DNA from: Faecalibacterium sp. HTF-F
Lineage (GTDB): Bacteria; Bacillota; Clostridia; Oscillospirales; Ruminococcaceae
Assembly: GCF_023347535.1 (NCBI RefSeq)
Contig: NZ_CP094473.1
Location: 1,736,001-1,800,000 of the forward strand
Length of the DNA stretch: 64,000 nucleotides
Reading direction: 5' to 3'
In this document: one piece after another, positions 45,135 through 54,803 of the stretch
Position numbering within the stretch: position 1 is the stretch's first letter
How the letters are laid out: each line of letters opens with the position of its first letter
Translations under genes and position numbers: made by a program
Notes under the pieces: model-generated
Database searches by the model: none
The model's input: the letters and a program-made list of their open reading frames with translations, nothing else
What the model was told of the DNA's origin: nothing

Positions 45135-46790
45135 TCAGTCATATTCGCCGCTCATCATTTTATTTTTCCAGTCTGCATCCAGATGATATTCTTCTGAGAC
45201 CTTTATCACAAGCACACCATCCATTTTCCGGATGGAACCTTCCTGCGGGAATGTCGGCATCTCTGCGATTTCCTCCGTTTCAAGAAGTTTCTGATAAGTT
45301 TTGTCATCACACAGATTCAGCCAGATCGGCGTATAATCGCGGAAAGCTGCATCCCAGGAAAAACGGATCGTACCCGCCGTCTCTGCCATAAACAGTCCCA
45401 CTCTCGCATACGGGTTTGCCGTGTGGTATAGCTCATGGGTGCGGAACAACGGGCTGCTGCTTGCATTTCCCACAAGCATCACCGGGATCTCGTTATCGTA
45501 ATATCCTTCGCTCACCAGCGTCTGTGCGATCAGGTCAGAGAGTTCTTTCGTTGCCTGCCTGCCCTCATACATCGCCTGCTGATCGACCGCCGACATGAAT
45601 ACGCTCCCGTAAACGACAGCAGCCGCCGTCAGCAGGATCAGTGCTTTTTCTGCTTTATTCCAGCATTTGCGGAACGCATCACAGGCTGTTTCTCCCTCCC
45701 GGCTGCTGTCCAATAGCCAGAAACAGACCGGCAGGAACAAGGCCAGACCTCCGGACATGGGAATATAAAACGACGCCTGCGAGGTTGCCACCATAAATAC
45801 CGTGCACATCATGGGTAGCACCAGCAGCGCTGCCGTGCCATAGAAAACGTTTTCCCAATCTTTCCGGCGTATGAGCCGAACCATTCTGCACGCAAGCGCG
45901 GCACCCACCACACAAAAAATCAAAACAAATACAACTGCAGTTTCCTGCAGCATATTGTGTTTTACAAGGGTGCCAAAGAAATACCGATAAAAAAGCTCAT
46001 AGCACTTTGCAACGCTGGAAGGAAGATTTTTCAGGATTCCAGACACTGAAATATCTGCTCCGCCCTGATAATTCGTCATTGCAACACCTGAAATCTTCAG
46101 AATAATCTGCAATATTCCCCAGTACAGCGCCGCGCCACACACCGCACTGCCCAGACATTTTGCGATATAGCACCGGAGCTTTATCCCTTCTTCACCTCGG
46201 AACAACAGTACCAGAAACCACGCCAGCAGCACCATGCAGAAGCAAGCAAGGTCTGTCTGATAGAGTCCAAGACTCAACGCAAGTAAAAATGCTCCCTGCG
46301 CAACGCCTGCCGCAATGCTGCGGCTTCTGATCACACAGACCGCTGCCAGCACCGACAAATAAAATGCCAAACCAAACTCGACCGATTGATGTGCAAACGA
46401 GAGGTAACAACCGATCACGGTATTAGCCAAATAGCATAATCCTGCGAGCCAGTCAATGCAGGATGTTCTCATCCATGCCGGTTTGAAGAGCATATGAAGT
46501 CTGGTGACTCCAAGAGAAACCAGCATCAGACACACCACTGCGTTGATGGGTTCCAGCTGCAGGCTAAACCGTAAAAAGCTGAACGCTGGCCAAAGCCATC
46601 GTCCGTTGGAAAGCTCCCACCCGCCTACCCGGTATTCCGCCGTTGTCCACATTCCGTCATAAGCATTTGTCAAACGCTGGCTGACAAGCGGAAAAAACAC
46701 AAAGGATGAAAAAAGCAGCATTCCCAAAAAATATTTTTTATCCAGTTCATTCCACCATTGCAGTATATTCCGCTTTATTGTTTTTAACAT
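45135..46790 (-). CDS. GtrII-like glucosyltransferase-domain membrane protein
   Basis: Protein of 551 aa with about ten to twelve transmembrane helices. GMLLFSSFVFFPLVSQRLTNAYDGMWTTAEYRVGGWELSNGRWLWP opens it, including the charged residues expected near the outer catalytic loop of GtrII (PF14264)-type enzymes. The last 150 residues form a soluble domain outside the membrane. It may transfer glucosyl groups to a surface polymer; substrate unknown. AT-richer than the neighbours. ATG 46790 has GGAGG 9 nt upstream. Confidence 0.75.
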   Translation of the reverse strand: MLKTIKRNILQWWNELDKKYFLGMLLFSSFVFFPLVSQRLTNAYDGMWTTAEYRVGGWELSNGRWLWPAFSFLRFSLQLEPINAVVCLMLVSLGVTRLHMLFKPAWMRTSCIDWLAGLCYLANTVIGCYLSFAHQSVEFGLAFYLSVLAAVCVIRSRSIAAGVAQGAFLLALSLGLYQTDLACFCMVLLAWFLVLLFRGEEGIKLRCYIAKCLGSAVCGAALYWGILQIILKISGVAMTNYQGGADISVSGILKNLPSSVAKCYELFYRYFFGTLVKHNMLQETAVVFVLIFCVVGAALACRMVRLIRRKDWENVFYGTAALLVLPMMCTVFMVATSQASFYIPMSGGLALFLPVCFWLLDSSREGETACDAFRKCWNKAEKALILLTAAAVVYGSVFMSAVDQQAMYEGRQATKELSDLIAQTLVSEGYYDNEIPVMLVGNASSSPLFRTHELYHTANPYARVGLFMAETAGTIRFSWDAAFRDYTPIWLNLCDDKTYQKLLETEEIAEMPTFPQEGSIRKMDGVLVIKVSEEYHLDADWKNKMMSGEYD

Positions 46791-46857
46791 CCGCAATTTC
46801 CTCCGACCCAAATTTTAATTGTATTATATCAGGCTTCTTTCGATTGTTCAATTGCTG

Positions 46858-46901
46858 CAAAAAGGCCGCTACCCGCCGAGGCTCTTCGGCAGGCAGCGGC
46901 C
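46858..46901 (-). terminator. terminator of the FprA gene
   Basis: GGCCGCT/AGCGGCC stem with an inner GCCGA-rich hairpin, followed by T residues. Confidence 0.85.
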
Positions 46902-46919
46902 CTGTACAGACCATTCTGT

Positions 46920-48101
46920 TTACTTTTCCGTGATCTCCGCAGCCAGAGCATCCATCTGGGCTTCTGCAGCGGCATTGGCGGCAGAACGGATGGTGACCAC
47001 ATTCTCACAGACCGTGATGTTCTTCATGCCTTCCAGCTCGGCGCGCATGAGCTTTGCGGCCATGGGTGCCCAGGTGCCATTCTCCATCAGGCCGACCGTG
47101 CGGTTCTGGAAGCTCTTGGTCTTGAGGTGGGTCAGCAGATTCTCCATCGGCGGGAAGAGGAAACCGTCGTAGGTGGCGCAGGCCAGCACGATCTTTCCGC
47201 AGCGGAAGGCTTCGGTGACGGCATAGGACACATCGGTGCGGGTCAGATCCATCTCCACTACCTTTGCGCCCTTTGCACGCAGCTTTTCTGCCATGAGGTG
47301 GGCTGCTGCACGGGTGTGGCCGTGGATGGAAGCACTTGCCACAAGAATCTTTTCCGGCTCCTCGGGCTTGTAGCTGGACCAGATGTCATAGTAATTCAGG
47401 TACTTGCCCAGATCTCCGGTCAGCACCGGGCCGTGCAGCGGGCAGATGGTCTGGATGTCCAGCGCCGCTGCCTTTTTCAGCAGCGCCTGTACCTGCGGGC
47501 CGTACTTGCCTACGATGTTCAGGTAGTAGCGGCGGGCTTCGCTGGCCCAGTCGGCCTTTTCGTCAAACTTTGCCACGGCGCCAAAGCGGCCGAAGCCATC
47601 AGCGGAGAACAGCACCTTCTCGCTGCTCTCATAGCTGACCATGACCTCCGGCCAGTGCACCATGGGGGCAAAGACAAAGGTCAGGGTGTGGGTGCCAAGG
47701 CTCAGGCTCTCGCCGTCCTTCACCACCACGCGGCGCTCCTTTGCCACAGCATCAGCACCAAAGAACTGATCCATATACAGGAAAGTCTTGGCGTTGCCCA
47801 CCACCTGCATCTCCGGATAGAGTGCCGCCAGCTTTGCGATATTTGCGCCGTGGTCTGGCTCCATGTGGGAGACCACCAGATAATCCGGCTTACGGCCTGC
47901 CAGAGCTTCGGTCAGGTTTTCCAGCCACGGCTCGGTGGCGCGGGCATCCACCGTATCCAGAACGGCGGTCTTCTCGTCCAGAATGACATAGGAATTATAG
48001 CTGACACCGGTGGGCACCGGATACTGGCTCTCGAACAGGTCGATGGTGGTATCATCCACACCAACGCCCAGAATGGCTTCACTGATCTTGTTTACGCTCA
48101 T
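46920..48101 (-). CDS. FprA-family A-type flavoprotein (NO/O2 reductase-like)
   Basis: Protein of 393 aa. The metallo-beta-lactamase domain has the diiron motif HMEPDHGAN plus SADGFGRFGA and CPLHGPVL. From about residue 250 a flavodoxin domain binds FMN (ILVASASIHGHTRAAAHLMAE, VLACATYDGFLFPPMENLL). Such enzymes reduce oxygen or nitric oxide to protect anaerobes. The product is the two-domain form, without a fused rubredoxin. Single gene with its own terminator. Confidence 0.93.
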   Translation of the reverse strand: MSVNKISEAILGVGVDDTTIDLFESQYPVPTGVSYNSYVILDEKTAVLDTVDARATEPWLENLTEALAGRKPDYLVVSHMEPDHGANIAKLAALYPEMQVVGNAKTFLYMDQFFGADAVAKERRVVVKDGESLSLGTHTLTFVFAPMVHWPEVMVSYESSEKVLFSADGFGRFGAVAKFDEKADWASEARRYYLNIVGKYGPQVQALLKKAAALDIQTICPLHGPVLTGDLGKYLNYYDIWSSYKPEEPEKILVASASIHGHTRAAAHLMAEKLRAKGAKVVEMDLTRTDVSYAVTEAFRCGKIVLACATYDGFLFPPMENLLTHLKTKSFQNRTVGLMENGTWAPMAAKLMRAELEGMKNITVCENVVTIRSAANAAAEAQMDALAAEITEK

Positions 48102-48230
48102 AATGCTCGGTCTCCTTATTTATATTTTTATGCAGTGCCGCGTTTTTGCGGCGGTTGTTTCTGAGAACAGTTCCTATCATACCACATCGTCAGAAAAATC
48201 GCAAGGGATAACGCGGGAATATTCTGCACA

Positions 48231-49568
48231 TCAGAGCTCTTCCCCATTCTCCGGCAGATGTGCCGCCACCGGTCTGCCCGGCTCGTTGTCCAGCTCCAGC
48301 AGCGCGGCGGCAGCGCCCTCGTCCATGGTCTGCACCGCCCGCAGCTTGCGGCTGATGGCACGGCTGCGCACCCCGATGAGGTTATCCAGCTCTTCGTCGG
48401 TCTGGCGCAGACGCTGCTGCATCTTGGAAAGTCCCTGCCCGAACTTGTCAAATTCGGTCTTTACCGCACCCAGCAGCTGCCACACCTCGCCGGAGCGCTT
48501 CTGGATGGCAAGGGTCTTGAAGCCCATCTGCAGACTGTTGAGCAGCGCCGCCATGGTGCTGGGGCCCGCGATGTTCACCTGATAGTCCCGCTGCAGCACT
48601 TCCAGCAGACCGGCGTTCACCACCTCGGCATACAGGCCCTCAAACGGCAGGAACAGGATGCCGAAGGCCGTGGTATAGGGCGGCTCCACATATTTTTCCC
48701 GGATGTCCTTGGCCTCGCTGCGCAGCACCAGTTCCAGTGCATGGCGGGCATTCTCCACGGCCTGTGCGTCGCCGGAAGCCTGCGCGTCCTGCAGATGGGC
48801 ATAGGTGTCGCCCGGGAACTTGGAATCGATGGGCAGCCAGACCGTGCTGCCGTCCGCGCCGGGCATCCGGATGGCATATTCCACCCGCTGGGTACTGCCC
48901 GGGATGGTGGCCACATTGGTGTCGTACTGTTCCGGGGCAAGGATCTCTTCCAGGATCGCACCCAGCTGGATCTCGCCCAGAATGCCGCGGGTCTTCACGC
49001 CGGAAAGCACCTGTTTCAGCCCGCCCACATCGGCGGCAAGGTTCTGCATCTCGCCAAGACCCTTATATACCTGTTCCAGCTGGTCATTGACCGCTTTGAA
49101 GCTCTCGGTCACCCGCTTTTGCAGGGCATCCTGCAGCTGCTCGTCCACGGTATGCCGGATCTCGTCCAGCTTCTGGGCGTTCTGGGTCTGCAAGGTGGTC
49201 AGGCCCTCGGCAAGGGTGCGGCGCATCTCTTCCAGCTTACGGGAATTAGAGGCTTCCAGCCCCTGCAGCCGCTGCTCCATGGTCTGCTGCTGACTGCCCT
49301 GCCCGGCAGCAAGGGCAGTGCTCATGCTCTGCACCGAAGCCTGCAGCGTCTCGCTGATCTGCCCCATGGCGGCAAGGTTTTGCTGAGACATCTCTGCCAG
49401 CTTCGCTTCCATCTGACGGTTCTGCGCATCCAGCTGCTGGCGCAGCCATTCCTTCAGTTCCGTATCGTCCCGGCTGGCCGTCGGCTTTGCCGAGCGGTAG
49501 AGCAGCAGCGCCATCATCAGGCAGATGGCCACCAGCAGCACCGTGTAAAGAAATGCCAGAAATTCCAT
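48231..49568 (-). CDS. rmuC: RmuC-family DNA recombination protein
   Basis: Protein of 445 aa. An N-terminal transmembrane helix (FLAFLYTVLLVAICLMMALLLY) is followed by a long coiled coil (residues about 35-160) and the RmuC nuclease-like core: RGILGEIQLGAILEEILAPEQYDTNV, YAIRMPGADGSTVWLPIDSKFPGDTY, TTAFGILFLPFEGLYAEVV. RmuC limits rearrangements at inverted repeats. ATG 49568 follows GGGAG; GTG-like alternatives upstream lack one. Confidence 0.93.
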   Translation of the reverse strand: MEFLAFLYTVLLVAICLMMALLLYRSAKPTASRDDTELKEWLRQQLDAQNRQMEAKLAEMSQQNLAAMGQISETLQASVQSMSTALAAGQGSQQQTMEQRLQGLEASNSRKLEEMRRTLAEGLTTLQTQNAQKLDEIRHTVDEQLQDALQKRVTESFKAVNDQLEQVYKGLGEMQNLAADVGGLKQVLSGVKTRGILGEIQLGAILEEILAPEQYDTNVATIPGSTQRVEYAIRMPGADGSTVWLPIDSKFPGDTYAHLQDAQASGDAQAVENARHALELVLRSEAKDIREKYVEPPYTTAFGILFLPFEGLYAEVVNAGLLEVLQRDYQVNIAGPSTMAALLNSLQMGFKTLAIQKRSGEVWQLLGAVKTEFDKFGQGLSKMQQRLRQTDEELDNLIGVRSRAISRKLRAVQTMDEGAAAALLELDNEPGRPVAAHLPENGEEL

Positions 49569-49628
49569 TTTCGTCTCCCATTGCAAAATCCGGGCTGTGC
49601 AGCTGCAAAGCCCGGATCTGCGTGTTTT

Positions 49629-50705
49629 TTATTTTGTCTGTTCTTCCCAGAATGCAACAGCCTCGTTCAGCCAGCCTTCTGCATCGGTGCCGCGTCCTGT
49701 AGAAATCGAATGCGGCGCGTTATCATACACATGGCTGACATAGGGCACGCCGTTCTTCTCCATCGCTTTTTGAAGCTGCGGAATTTGTGCGTACCAGTCC
49801 ATCAGCATAAGAGTCAGGTCATTTTTGCCACACCAGAAAAAGGTCGGTGGGTAATCCGGCGTTATATAGTCCGACACATTCATATCGTAATACCGCTGTG
49901 CAAGCACACCGGGATCCAGCAGGATCCGATAGCCCGGTTTCAGTTCCCGGAATGTATTTACCGGATAACCCAGCAGCAGAGCACCAGGCTTTGGCAAGCC
50001 GTAGTTCCGGTATCCCACTGCATCTGTACCGAACAGACCGGTGATCTGTCCGCCGGAAGAGTATCCGATCACCGCATACTGCTCCGGCTGCACATCAAAC
50101 TGCTCTGCATGTGCGGTGATATACTGCACTGCCCGCGCCACATCTTCCATAGGTGCGTTGCCGCCTGCCCGTATCCCGATACGGTAGCGCAGCACAAACG
50201 TAGTATAGCCCATCTGGTTCATCTGCCACGCCGTAGATATGCCCTCGCGGATCTCGGCGCTGGTGATCAGGGCATTTCCACCCAGCACCAGTGCATATTT
50301 CCGGTTTTTCGTTTCTCCCTGCGCCGGAAAATAGTACAGCTCCACAACATCCCGGCTGGTGTCCTGCGCAATTTCCTCTGCCGTATACAGCGGGTAGGTG
50401 ATCTGGATGCCCGCATTATAATTCCGGATCAGCTGATTGAGGCCCTCTGCCGCATCCTGTGCCGTCCACTGATTGGAGAACTTTTCAAGTTCCTGTGTAC
50501 CCCAGTAGGCTTGTTTCAGGGTGCAGTCCTGCTCACGCGAGTAGGTGTACAGGCCGGAGCCCACGATGCTGGGATTTTCCCTCAGCTCATTCATCGTGGT
50601 CTGCGGGGTAATATTGGCTTTGCCGTATTCTGCCGCCCATGCGGGCAGTGCCAGAGCCAGCAGCATCCCGATGCACACTGCAGCCGTACAGAGTTTGTGT
50701 CTCAT
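49629..50705 (-). CDS. secreted alpha/beta hydrolase, paralogue 1
   Basis: Protein of 358 aa. The signal peptide ends LALALPAWAAE. The mature start YGKANITPQTTMNELRENPSIVGSGLYTY is shared with two neighbours. Hydrolase motifs: nucleophile elbow VIGYSSGGQ, oxyanion-like GGNALI, late Asp region WCGKNDLTLM and catalytic His NAPHS. Probably an extracellular esterase, substrate unknown. It is the third of three tandem minus-strand copies. ATG 50705 has AAGGAG 8 nt upstream. Confidence 0.85.
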   Translation of the reverse strand: MRHKLCTAAVCIGMLLALALPAWAAEYGKANITPQTTMNELRENPSIVGSGLYTYSREQDCTLKQAYWGTQELEKFSNQWTAQDAAEGLNQLIRNYNAGIQITYPLYTAEEIAQDTSRDVVELYYFPAQGETKNRKYALVLGGNALITSAEIREGISTAWQMNQMGYTTFVLRYRIGIRAGGNAPMEDVARAVQYITAHAEQFDVQPEQYAVIGYSSGGQITGLFGTDAVGYRNYGLPKPGALLLGYPVNTFRELKPGYRILLDPGVLAQRYYDMNVSDYITPDYPPTFFWCGKNDLTLMLMDWYAQIPQLQKAMEKNGVPYVSHVYDNAPHSISTGRGTDAEGWLNEAVAFWEEQTK

Positions 50706-50720
50706 TGCCACATCTCCTTT

Positions 50721-51797
50721 TTATCCGACCTGTTCTTCCCAGAACGCAGCTGCCTCCGTCAGCCAGCCTTCTGCATCGGTGCCCTTACCCGCACCTACCG
50801 CATGCGGTGCATTATCATACACATGATAAATATGGGCAACACCGTTCCGGACCAGCGCTTTTTCCAGCACCGGTCCCTGTGCCCACCAGCACATGCTCAT
50901 TAGGGTCAGGTCGTTCTTACCGCACCAGTGGTAGGTAGGGGGATAGTCCGGCGTGATGTAATCCGACAGCGTCATCTTATAATAGCGCTGCTGACACACA
51001 CCGGTATCCAGCAGAACATTATAGAGCGGCTCGAACTCCAGAAAGGTATTTACCGGGTAGCCCAGCAGCATTGCGCCCGGCTTCGGCAGGCCGTAGTTTT
51101 TATAGCCCACCGCATCGGTGCCGAACAGGCCAGAGATCTGTCCACCGGAGGAATAGCTCAGGATCGCGTAATCCTGTGCCCGTACACCAAACTGCTCTGC
51201 ATGCTCAGTGATATACTGCACGGCACGGGCCACATCCTCCAGCGGCGCATTGTTGGTCGCTTTTATGCCGATCCGGTAGCGCAGCACGAACACCGGGTAG
51301 CCCATTTCGTGCAGGTTCCATGCCGTGGAAATGCCTTCGCGGATTTCCGCGCTGACCACAATGGCATTTCCTCCGATCACCAGCACATATTTCTGGTTCG
51401 GCTGTGCATTTTCTGTCGGCATATAATACAGTTCTACACCATCCCTGCTGGTATCCTGAGCGATTTCTTCTGCCGTATAGAGCGGAAAAGTCACCTGTTG
51501 TCCGGCATTGTATGTTCGGATCAGGTAATTCAGTCCATCTGCCGCATCCTGCGCCGTCCAGTGATTGGAAAGGCGGCTCAACGGCTGTGCATCCCAGTAC
51601 AACCGATCCAGCGCACGATCCTGGTCCAGTGAATATGTGTAGATGCCCGCCCCCACAATGCTGGGGTTGGAGCGGATCTCCTCCATTTTGGTCTGCGGTG
51701 TGATATTGGGCTCGCCCAGCTCTGCCGCAAATGCAGGCTGTGCCAGCAGGAACAGGAGTCCCAGACTCAGCAGCACCGCACGAAATCGTTTTTTCAC
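50721..51797 (-). CDS. secreted alpha/beta hydrolase, paralogue 2
   Basis: Protein of 358 aa, exactly as long as paralogue 1. The signal peptide ends LLFLLAQPAFAAE, with ELGEPNITPQTKMEEIRSNPSIVGAGIYTY after it. Motifs: ILSYSSGGQISGLFGTDAVGYKNYGLPKPGAMLLGYPVNTF, WCGKNDLTLM and DNAPHAVG. Clearly closer to paralogue 1 than to paralogue 3 by eye. GTG 51797 is the start (AAGGGG upstream). It ends 15 nt before paralogue 1 starts. Confidence 0.86.
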   Translation of the reverse strand: MKKRFRAVLLSLGLLFLLAQPAFAAELGEPNITPQTKMEEIRSNPSIVGAGIYTYSLDQDRALDRLYWDAQPLSRLSNHWTAQDAADGLNYLIRTYNAGQQVTFPLYTAEEIAQDTSRDGVELYYMPTENAQPNQKYVLVIGGNAIVVSAEIREGISTAWNLHEMGYPVFVLRYRIGIKATNNAPLEDVARAVQYITEHAEQFGVRAQDYAILSYSSGGQISGLFGTDAVGYKNYGLPKPGAMLLGYPVNTFLEFEPLYNVLLDTGVCQQRYYKMTLSDYITPDYPPTYHWCGKNDLTLMSMCWWAQGPVLEKALVRNGVAHIYHVYDNAPHAVGAGKGTDAEGWLTEAAAFWEEQVG

Positions 51798-51819
51798 AGC
51801 AATCCCCTTTTTCTGTCGG

Positions 51820-52887
51820 TTATTTACACTGTTCCTCCCAGAACTCAGTAGCCAGCTTGATCCATCCGTCCGCATCGGTGTGACGGCCCGGGCCAATGGC
51901 GTGCGGGGCGTCCTCATACACCACGCACTGATAGGTCGCACCGCTCTCCTTCAGGGTCTTTTCCAGCAGGGGGCCCTGCTTTTCGTAGTTCATGCACTCC
52001 ATGTAATAATCGTTTTTGCCGTACCAGAAGAAGGTGGGGGTGTAATTCTTGTTTACCACATCCGAGATGTTGGTCCAGTAGTAACGCCAGCTGATCATGA
52101 GCGGGTCGATGGCAATGTGGTACAGCGGCTTTACCTCATAGAAATCGTTGATGGGATAACCCAGCAGCAGTGCTGCCGGCTGAGGAATGCCAAAGGCCTT
52201 GTAGCCGAACCGCTCGTTGTCCGAGCCGATCAGTCCCACGATGTGTCCGCCGGACGAGAAGCCCATCAGGGCGTAGTTCTCGCGCTGGACACCGAACTGC
52301 TCTGCATTTTTGGTCAGATACTTCACGGCATTGGCAATGTCGTACAGCGGCGCGTTGTCGGAAGCATTCAGGAACGAACGGTACCGCAGCACGAACACCG
52401 CATAGCCCAGATCGTGCAACTGGTTCGCGATGGATGCGCCCTCGTTCAGCTCTGCCGTGGTGTTGCCTCCGTTGCCGGGCACCACGACCACATATTTGGC
52501 GTTTTCCGTTTTTGCCGGGAAATAAAACAGCTGCACCATGCCCAGCGCCGGGTCTGCCTCGATCTCTTCCGGTGTATACACCTGCCATGTGACCTGCACG
52601 CCCTTGTTGTAGTTCTCGATCACAAGGTTCATGCCCTCGGCGGCATCCTCAGAGGCCGCCCAGCTCACATAGCCCTTAATAGGCGTGTTGTCGTATTTTG
52701 TGCTGCCCTCGATCCACTCGTTGCAGTAGGTGTAAAAGCCCGAACCCTTGATACTGGGGTTTTCACGCAGCTCCTTCATCGTGGTCTGCTCTGTGATGTT
52801 CGGCTCTCCAAGCTCTGCTGCAAAAGCCGAAAGTGAAAGGCACGCCAGCATTCCCAGCGCACATAGTGCCGTTCTGATCCATTTCAT
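51820..52887 (-). CDS. secreted alpha/beta hydrolase, paralogue 3
   Basis: Protein of 355 aa, first of the three. The signal peptide ends LSLSAFAAE, then LGEPNITEQTTMKELRENPSIKGSGFYTYCNEW. Motifs: LMGFSSGGHIVGLIGSDNERFGYKAFGIPQPAALLLGYPIN, FWYGKNDYYME and DAPHAIGPGRH. More diverged, so the array probably formed by two successive duplications. It follows a long upstream gap that should hold the promoter. Confidence 0.86.
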   Translation of the reverse strand: MKWIRTALCALGMLACLSLSAFAAELGEPNITEQTTMKELRENPSIKGSGFYTYCNEWIEGSTKYDNTPIKGYVSWAASEDAAEGMNLVIENYNKGVQVTWQVYTPEEIEADPALGMVQLFYFPAKTENAKYVVVVPGNGGNTTAELNEGASIANQLHDLGYAVFVLRYRSFLNASDNAPLYDIANAVKYLTKNAEQFGVQRENYALMGFSSGGHIVGLIGSDNERFGYKAFGIPQPAALLLGYPINDFYEVKPLYHIAIDPLMISWRYYWTNISDVVNKNYTPTFFWYGKNDYYMECMNYEKQGPLLEKTLKESGATYQCVVYEDAPHAIGPGRHTDADGWIKLATEFWEEQCK

Positions 52888-53095
52888 GTGTCAATGTCCT
52901 CCGTTCTGCAGCGGCGGTCTCTGCGCCGTGCCCTTGTTTATATGTTTTATTGTATCACAAACCTGCCTGATGTCAAAGAAATTTCTGTGCAGTGCGGCGC
53001 TTGTACCGCACTGCAAATTCTGCTATACTGAAATCGGTCATTTTTGAGAGTTGAGGGTATGGGCAGGCTTCTGCCTGTCCGCTGGGAAATTGCAT

Positions 53096-53614
53096 ATGAG
53101 CAAGATCACGATCCGGCCCATGGAGCCGGAAGACTGGGACGCCGTTTCCAGAATCTATTTAGAGGGCATCGCCACAGAACATGCCACCTTTCAGACTACC
53201 TGCCCCCCATACGCTGCGTGGGATGCCTCCCACACAAAGGACTGTCGGCTGGTGCTGCTGGTGGATGATGTCATTGCCGGGTGGACCGCACTGCACCGGG
53301 TAGACCCGCGCTGGTGCTACCGCGGCGTAGCGGAGGTGAGCATCTATGTGGGGGAGCAGTTCCGCGGCCATGGACTGGGCTGTCATCTGCTGGCCGAGCT
53401 GTGCCGTCAGGCCGAAGAGGCCGGCTACTGGACCCTGCAGTCCACCGTGCTGCAGGATAATGCTGCCAGCCGTGCCCTGCACACCAAGTGTGGCTTCCGC
53501 CTGGTAGGCCGCCGCGAGCGCATTGCACGGGACTGTCATGGCCGCTGGCTGGACACCTTCCTCATGGAGCGCCGCGCCGCTGCGGATGAGCCGGAGGGCT
53601 ACAAAAAGCTGTGA
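53096..53614 (+). CDS. GNAT acetyltransferase, phosphinothricin-acetyltransferase-like
   Basis: Protein of 172 aa. ITIRPMEPEDWDAVSRIYLEGIATEHATFQ is a typical Pat/bar-like start. The acetyl-CoA loop is VSIYVGEQFRGHGLGCHLL, with the late LQDNAASRALHTKCGFRLVGRRERIARDCHGRWLDTFLMER. It acetylates a small amine such as methionine sulfoximine or phosphinothricin, unproven here. Length normal. A perfect terminator follows. Confidence 0.85.
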   Translation: MSKITIRPMEPEDWDAVSRIYLEGIATEHATFQTTCPPYAAWDASHTKDCRLVLLVDDVIAGWTALHRVDPRWCYRGVAEVSIYVGEQFRGHGLGCHLLAELCRQAEEAGYWTLQSTVLQDNAASRALHTKCGFRLVGRRERIARDCHGRWLDTFLMERRAAADEPEGYKKL

Positions 53615-53620
53615 GATGCA

Positions 53621-53660
53621 AAAAAGGACTCTGCACCTTGACGATGCAGAGTCCTTTTTT
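53621..53660. terminator. bidirectional terminator
   Basis: GGACTCTGCA/TGCAGAGTCC stem with A and T runs on the two sides, between convergent genes. Confidence 0.95.
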
Positions 53661-53688
53661 TGTTTCGCTTATTTACCAGCAGGCAGGC

Positions 53689-54219
53689 TTACCACTCTTC
53701 GCCATCGACTTCCACGCTGCCGTCTACCACAGCACCGGCGTGGGAGCGCTGGAACATGCTCTCCACCACAGCGCAGTACTTATCTGCCAGACAGACGATA
53801 ATGGCCTCACGGCAGGTGGGTACATGACGGAAGGTCAGCGGCCACATGTGGCTGGAAATGATGCTCTGTTCCTTTTTGGTGATGCCGAACACACGCTCTG
53901 CATTGATGCAGGCACAGCCCGGGTGCGAGAAGCCGTGCATCTCAAACAACCGGCGCAGGCCGTGGAAGGTGCCCTTGTTATGCCAGTCATACAGATAAAA
54001 ATCATGCAGCAAGGCCCCCACCGCCAGCGAGGTCTCGTCGGCGTGCAGATGCAGACGGCGGTTGAGCCAGAAGCTCACCAGCGCCACATTCTTGCAATGC
54101 TGGTAGGTGGTGACAGAACCGTGCTGGATATACTCCCGCATCCGCTGTACATCCGGGTGATGATCGTACTTTTCTACGATGGCATAAAGCTGTTCGCGCT
54201 CGATCTCAGAAAGCTGCAT
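53689..54219 (-). CDS. HD-domain phosphohydrolase-like protein
   Basis: Protein of 176 aa. The metal-binding pattern is TTYQHCKNVALVSFWLN, then AVGALLHDFYLYDW (HD) and GFSHPGCACINAE. The last histidine region is SSHMWPLTF. An HD hydrolase of the YedJ/putative phosphohydrolase group; substrate unknown. The C-terminus is short and acidic. Confidence 0.85.
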   Translation of the reverse strand: MQLSEIEREQLYAIVEKYDHHPDVQRMREYIQHGSVTTYQHCKNVALVSFWLNRRLHLHADETSLAVGALLHDFYLYDWHNKGTFHGLRRLFEMHGFSHPGCACINAERVFGITKKEQSIISSHMWPLTFRHVPTCREAIIVCLADKYCAVVESMFQRSHAGAVVDGSVEVDGEEW

Positions 54220-54254
54220 GCTGCAAAATTTCCTTTCGCTTTAAGGTGATGTTT

Positions 54255-54695
54255 TCAGGAACGAAGCTGGACCGGATTGGAATTGCCGAAGTTTTCTGCG
54301 CTGGAAGGGTTCTCCCGCTTGAGGGAAAGATCTACCAGATACTGCTTGCCGTCGCCCAGTTCTTCCAGCTGGGCCAGCTTTGCGTTTGCAGCCGCTTTGT
54401 CCGGATACCACTGGATCAGGAAGAAGTTCTCTTCCTCCACCCCGTAGTACAGCCACTGGCCGTCGGCACGCAGCCAATCGTCCAGATGATCCACCTCTTC
54501 GCCGTCCGGCAGGCCAAGGCCTTCTTCGGCATAAAGGTTTTCCGGTTCCACCTGCAGCATTTCGATCACCTGAATGGAGCTTTGCAGGTATTCGTCCTGC
54601 GAGACTGTCTTGTCCGAAAGCTCCCATCCGGTAAGAAATGCCTGCATGAGCAGGTCGCGCACAGAAACACGCGGCAGGGTCGGGTCCATAACCAT
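54255..54695 (-). CDS. hypothetical protein
   Basis: Protein of 146 aa, acidic and soluble, no signal. It reads VSVRDLLMQAFLTGWELSDKTVSQDEYLQSSIQVIEMLQ then LRADGQWLYYGVEEENFFLIQWYPDKAAANAKLAQLEELGDGKQYLVDLSL. I do not recognise a family. The mixed alpha/beta pattern suggests one compact domain. ATG 54695 has GGAGG 7 nt upstream. Stand-alone. Confidence 0.6.
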   Translation of the reverse strand: MVMDPTLPRVSVRDLLMQAFLTGWELSDKTVSQDEYLQSSIQVIEMLQVEPENLYAEEGLGLPDGEEVDHLDDWLRADGQWLYYGVEEENFFLIQWYPDKAAANAKLAQLEELGDGKQYLVDLSLKRENPSSAENFGNSNPVQLRS

Positions 54696-54803
54696 AGGTA
54701 TTCCTCCTTGAGTTTGTCCCTGCTGACCAGTATACGTCAAAGGTTTATGCAAGTCAACAGTTTAATTGTAAATTTTTTGTAGGTTCGTTCAAATATGTCA
54801 GAT

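Noticed and set aside
48258..50903. 881-codon plus-strand open frame
   Set aside because: It lies antisense to rmuC and the first hydrolase, has no ribosome site and low-complexity sequence. GC-rich codon use on the other strand explains it.
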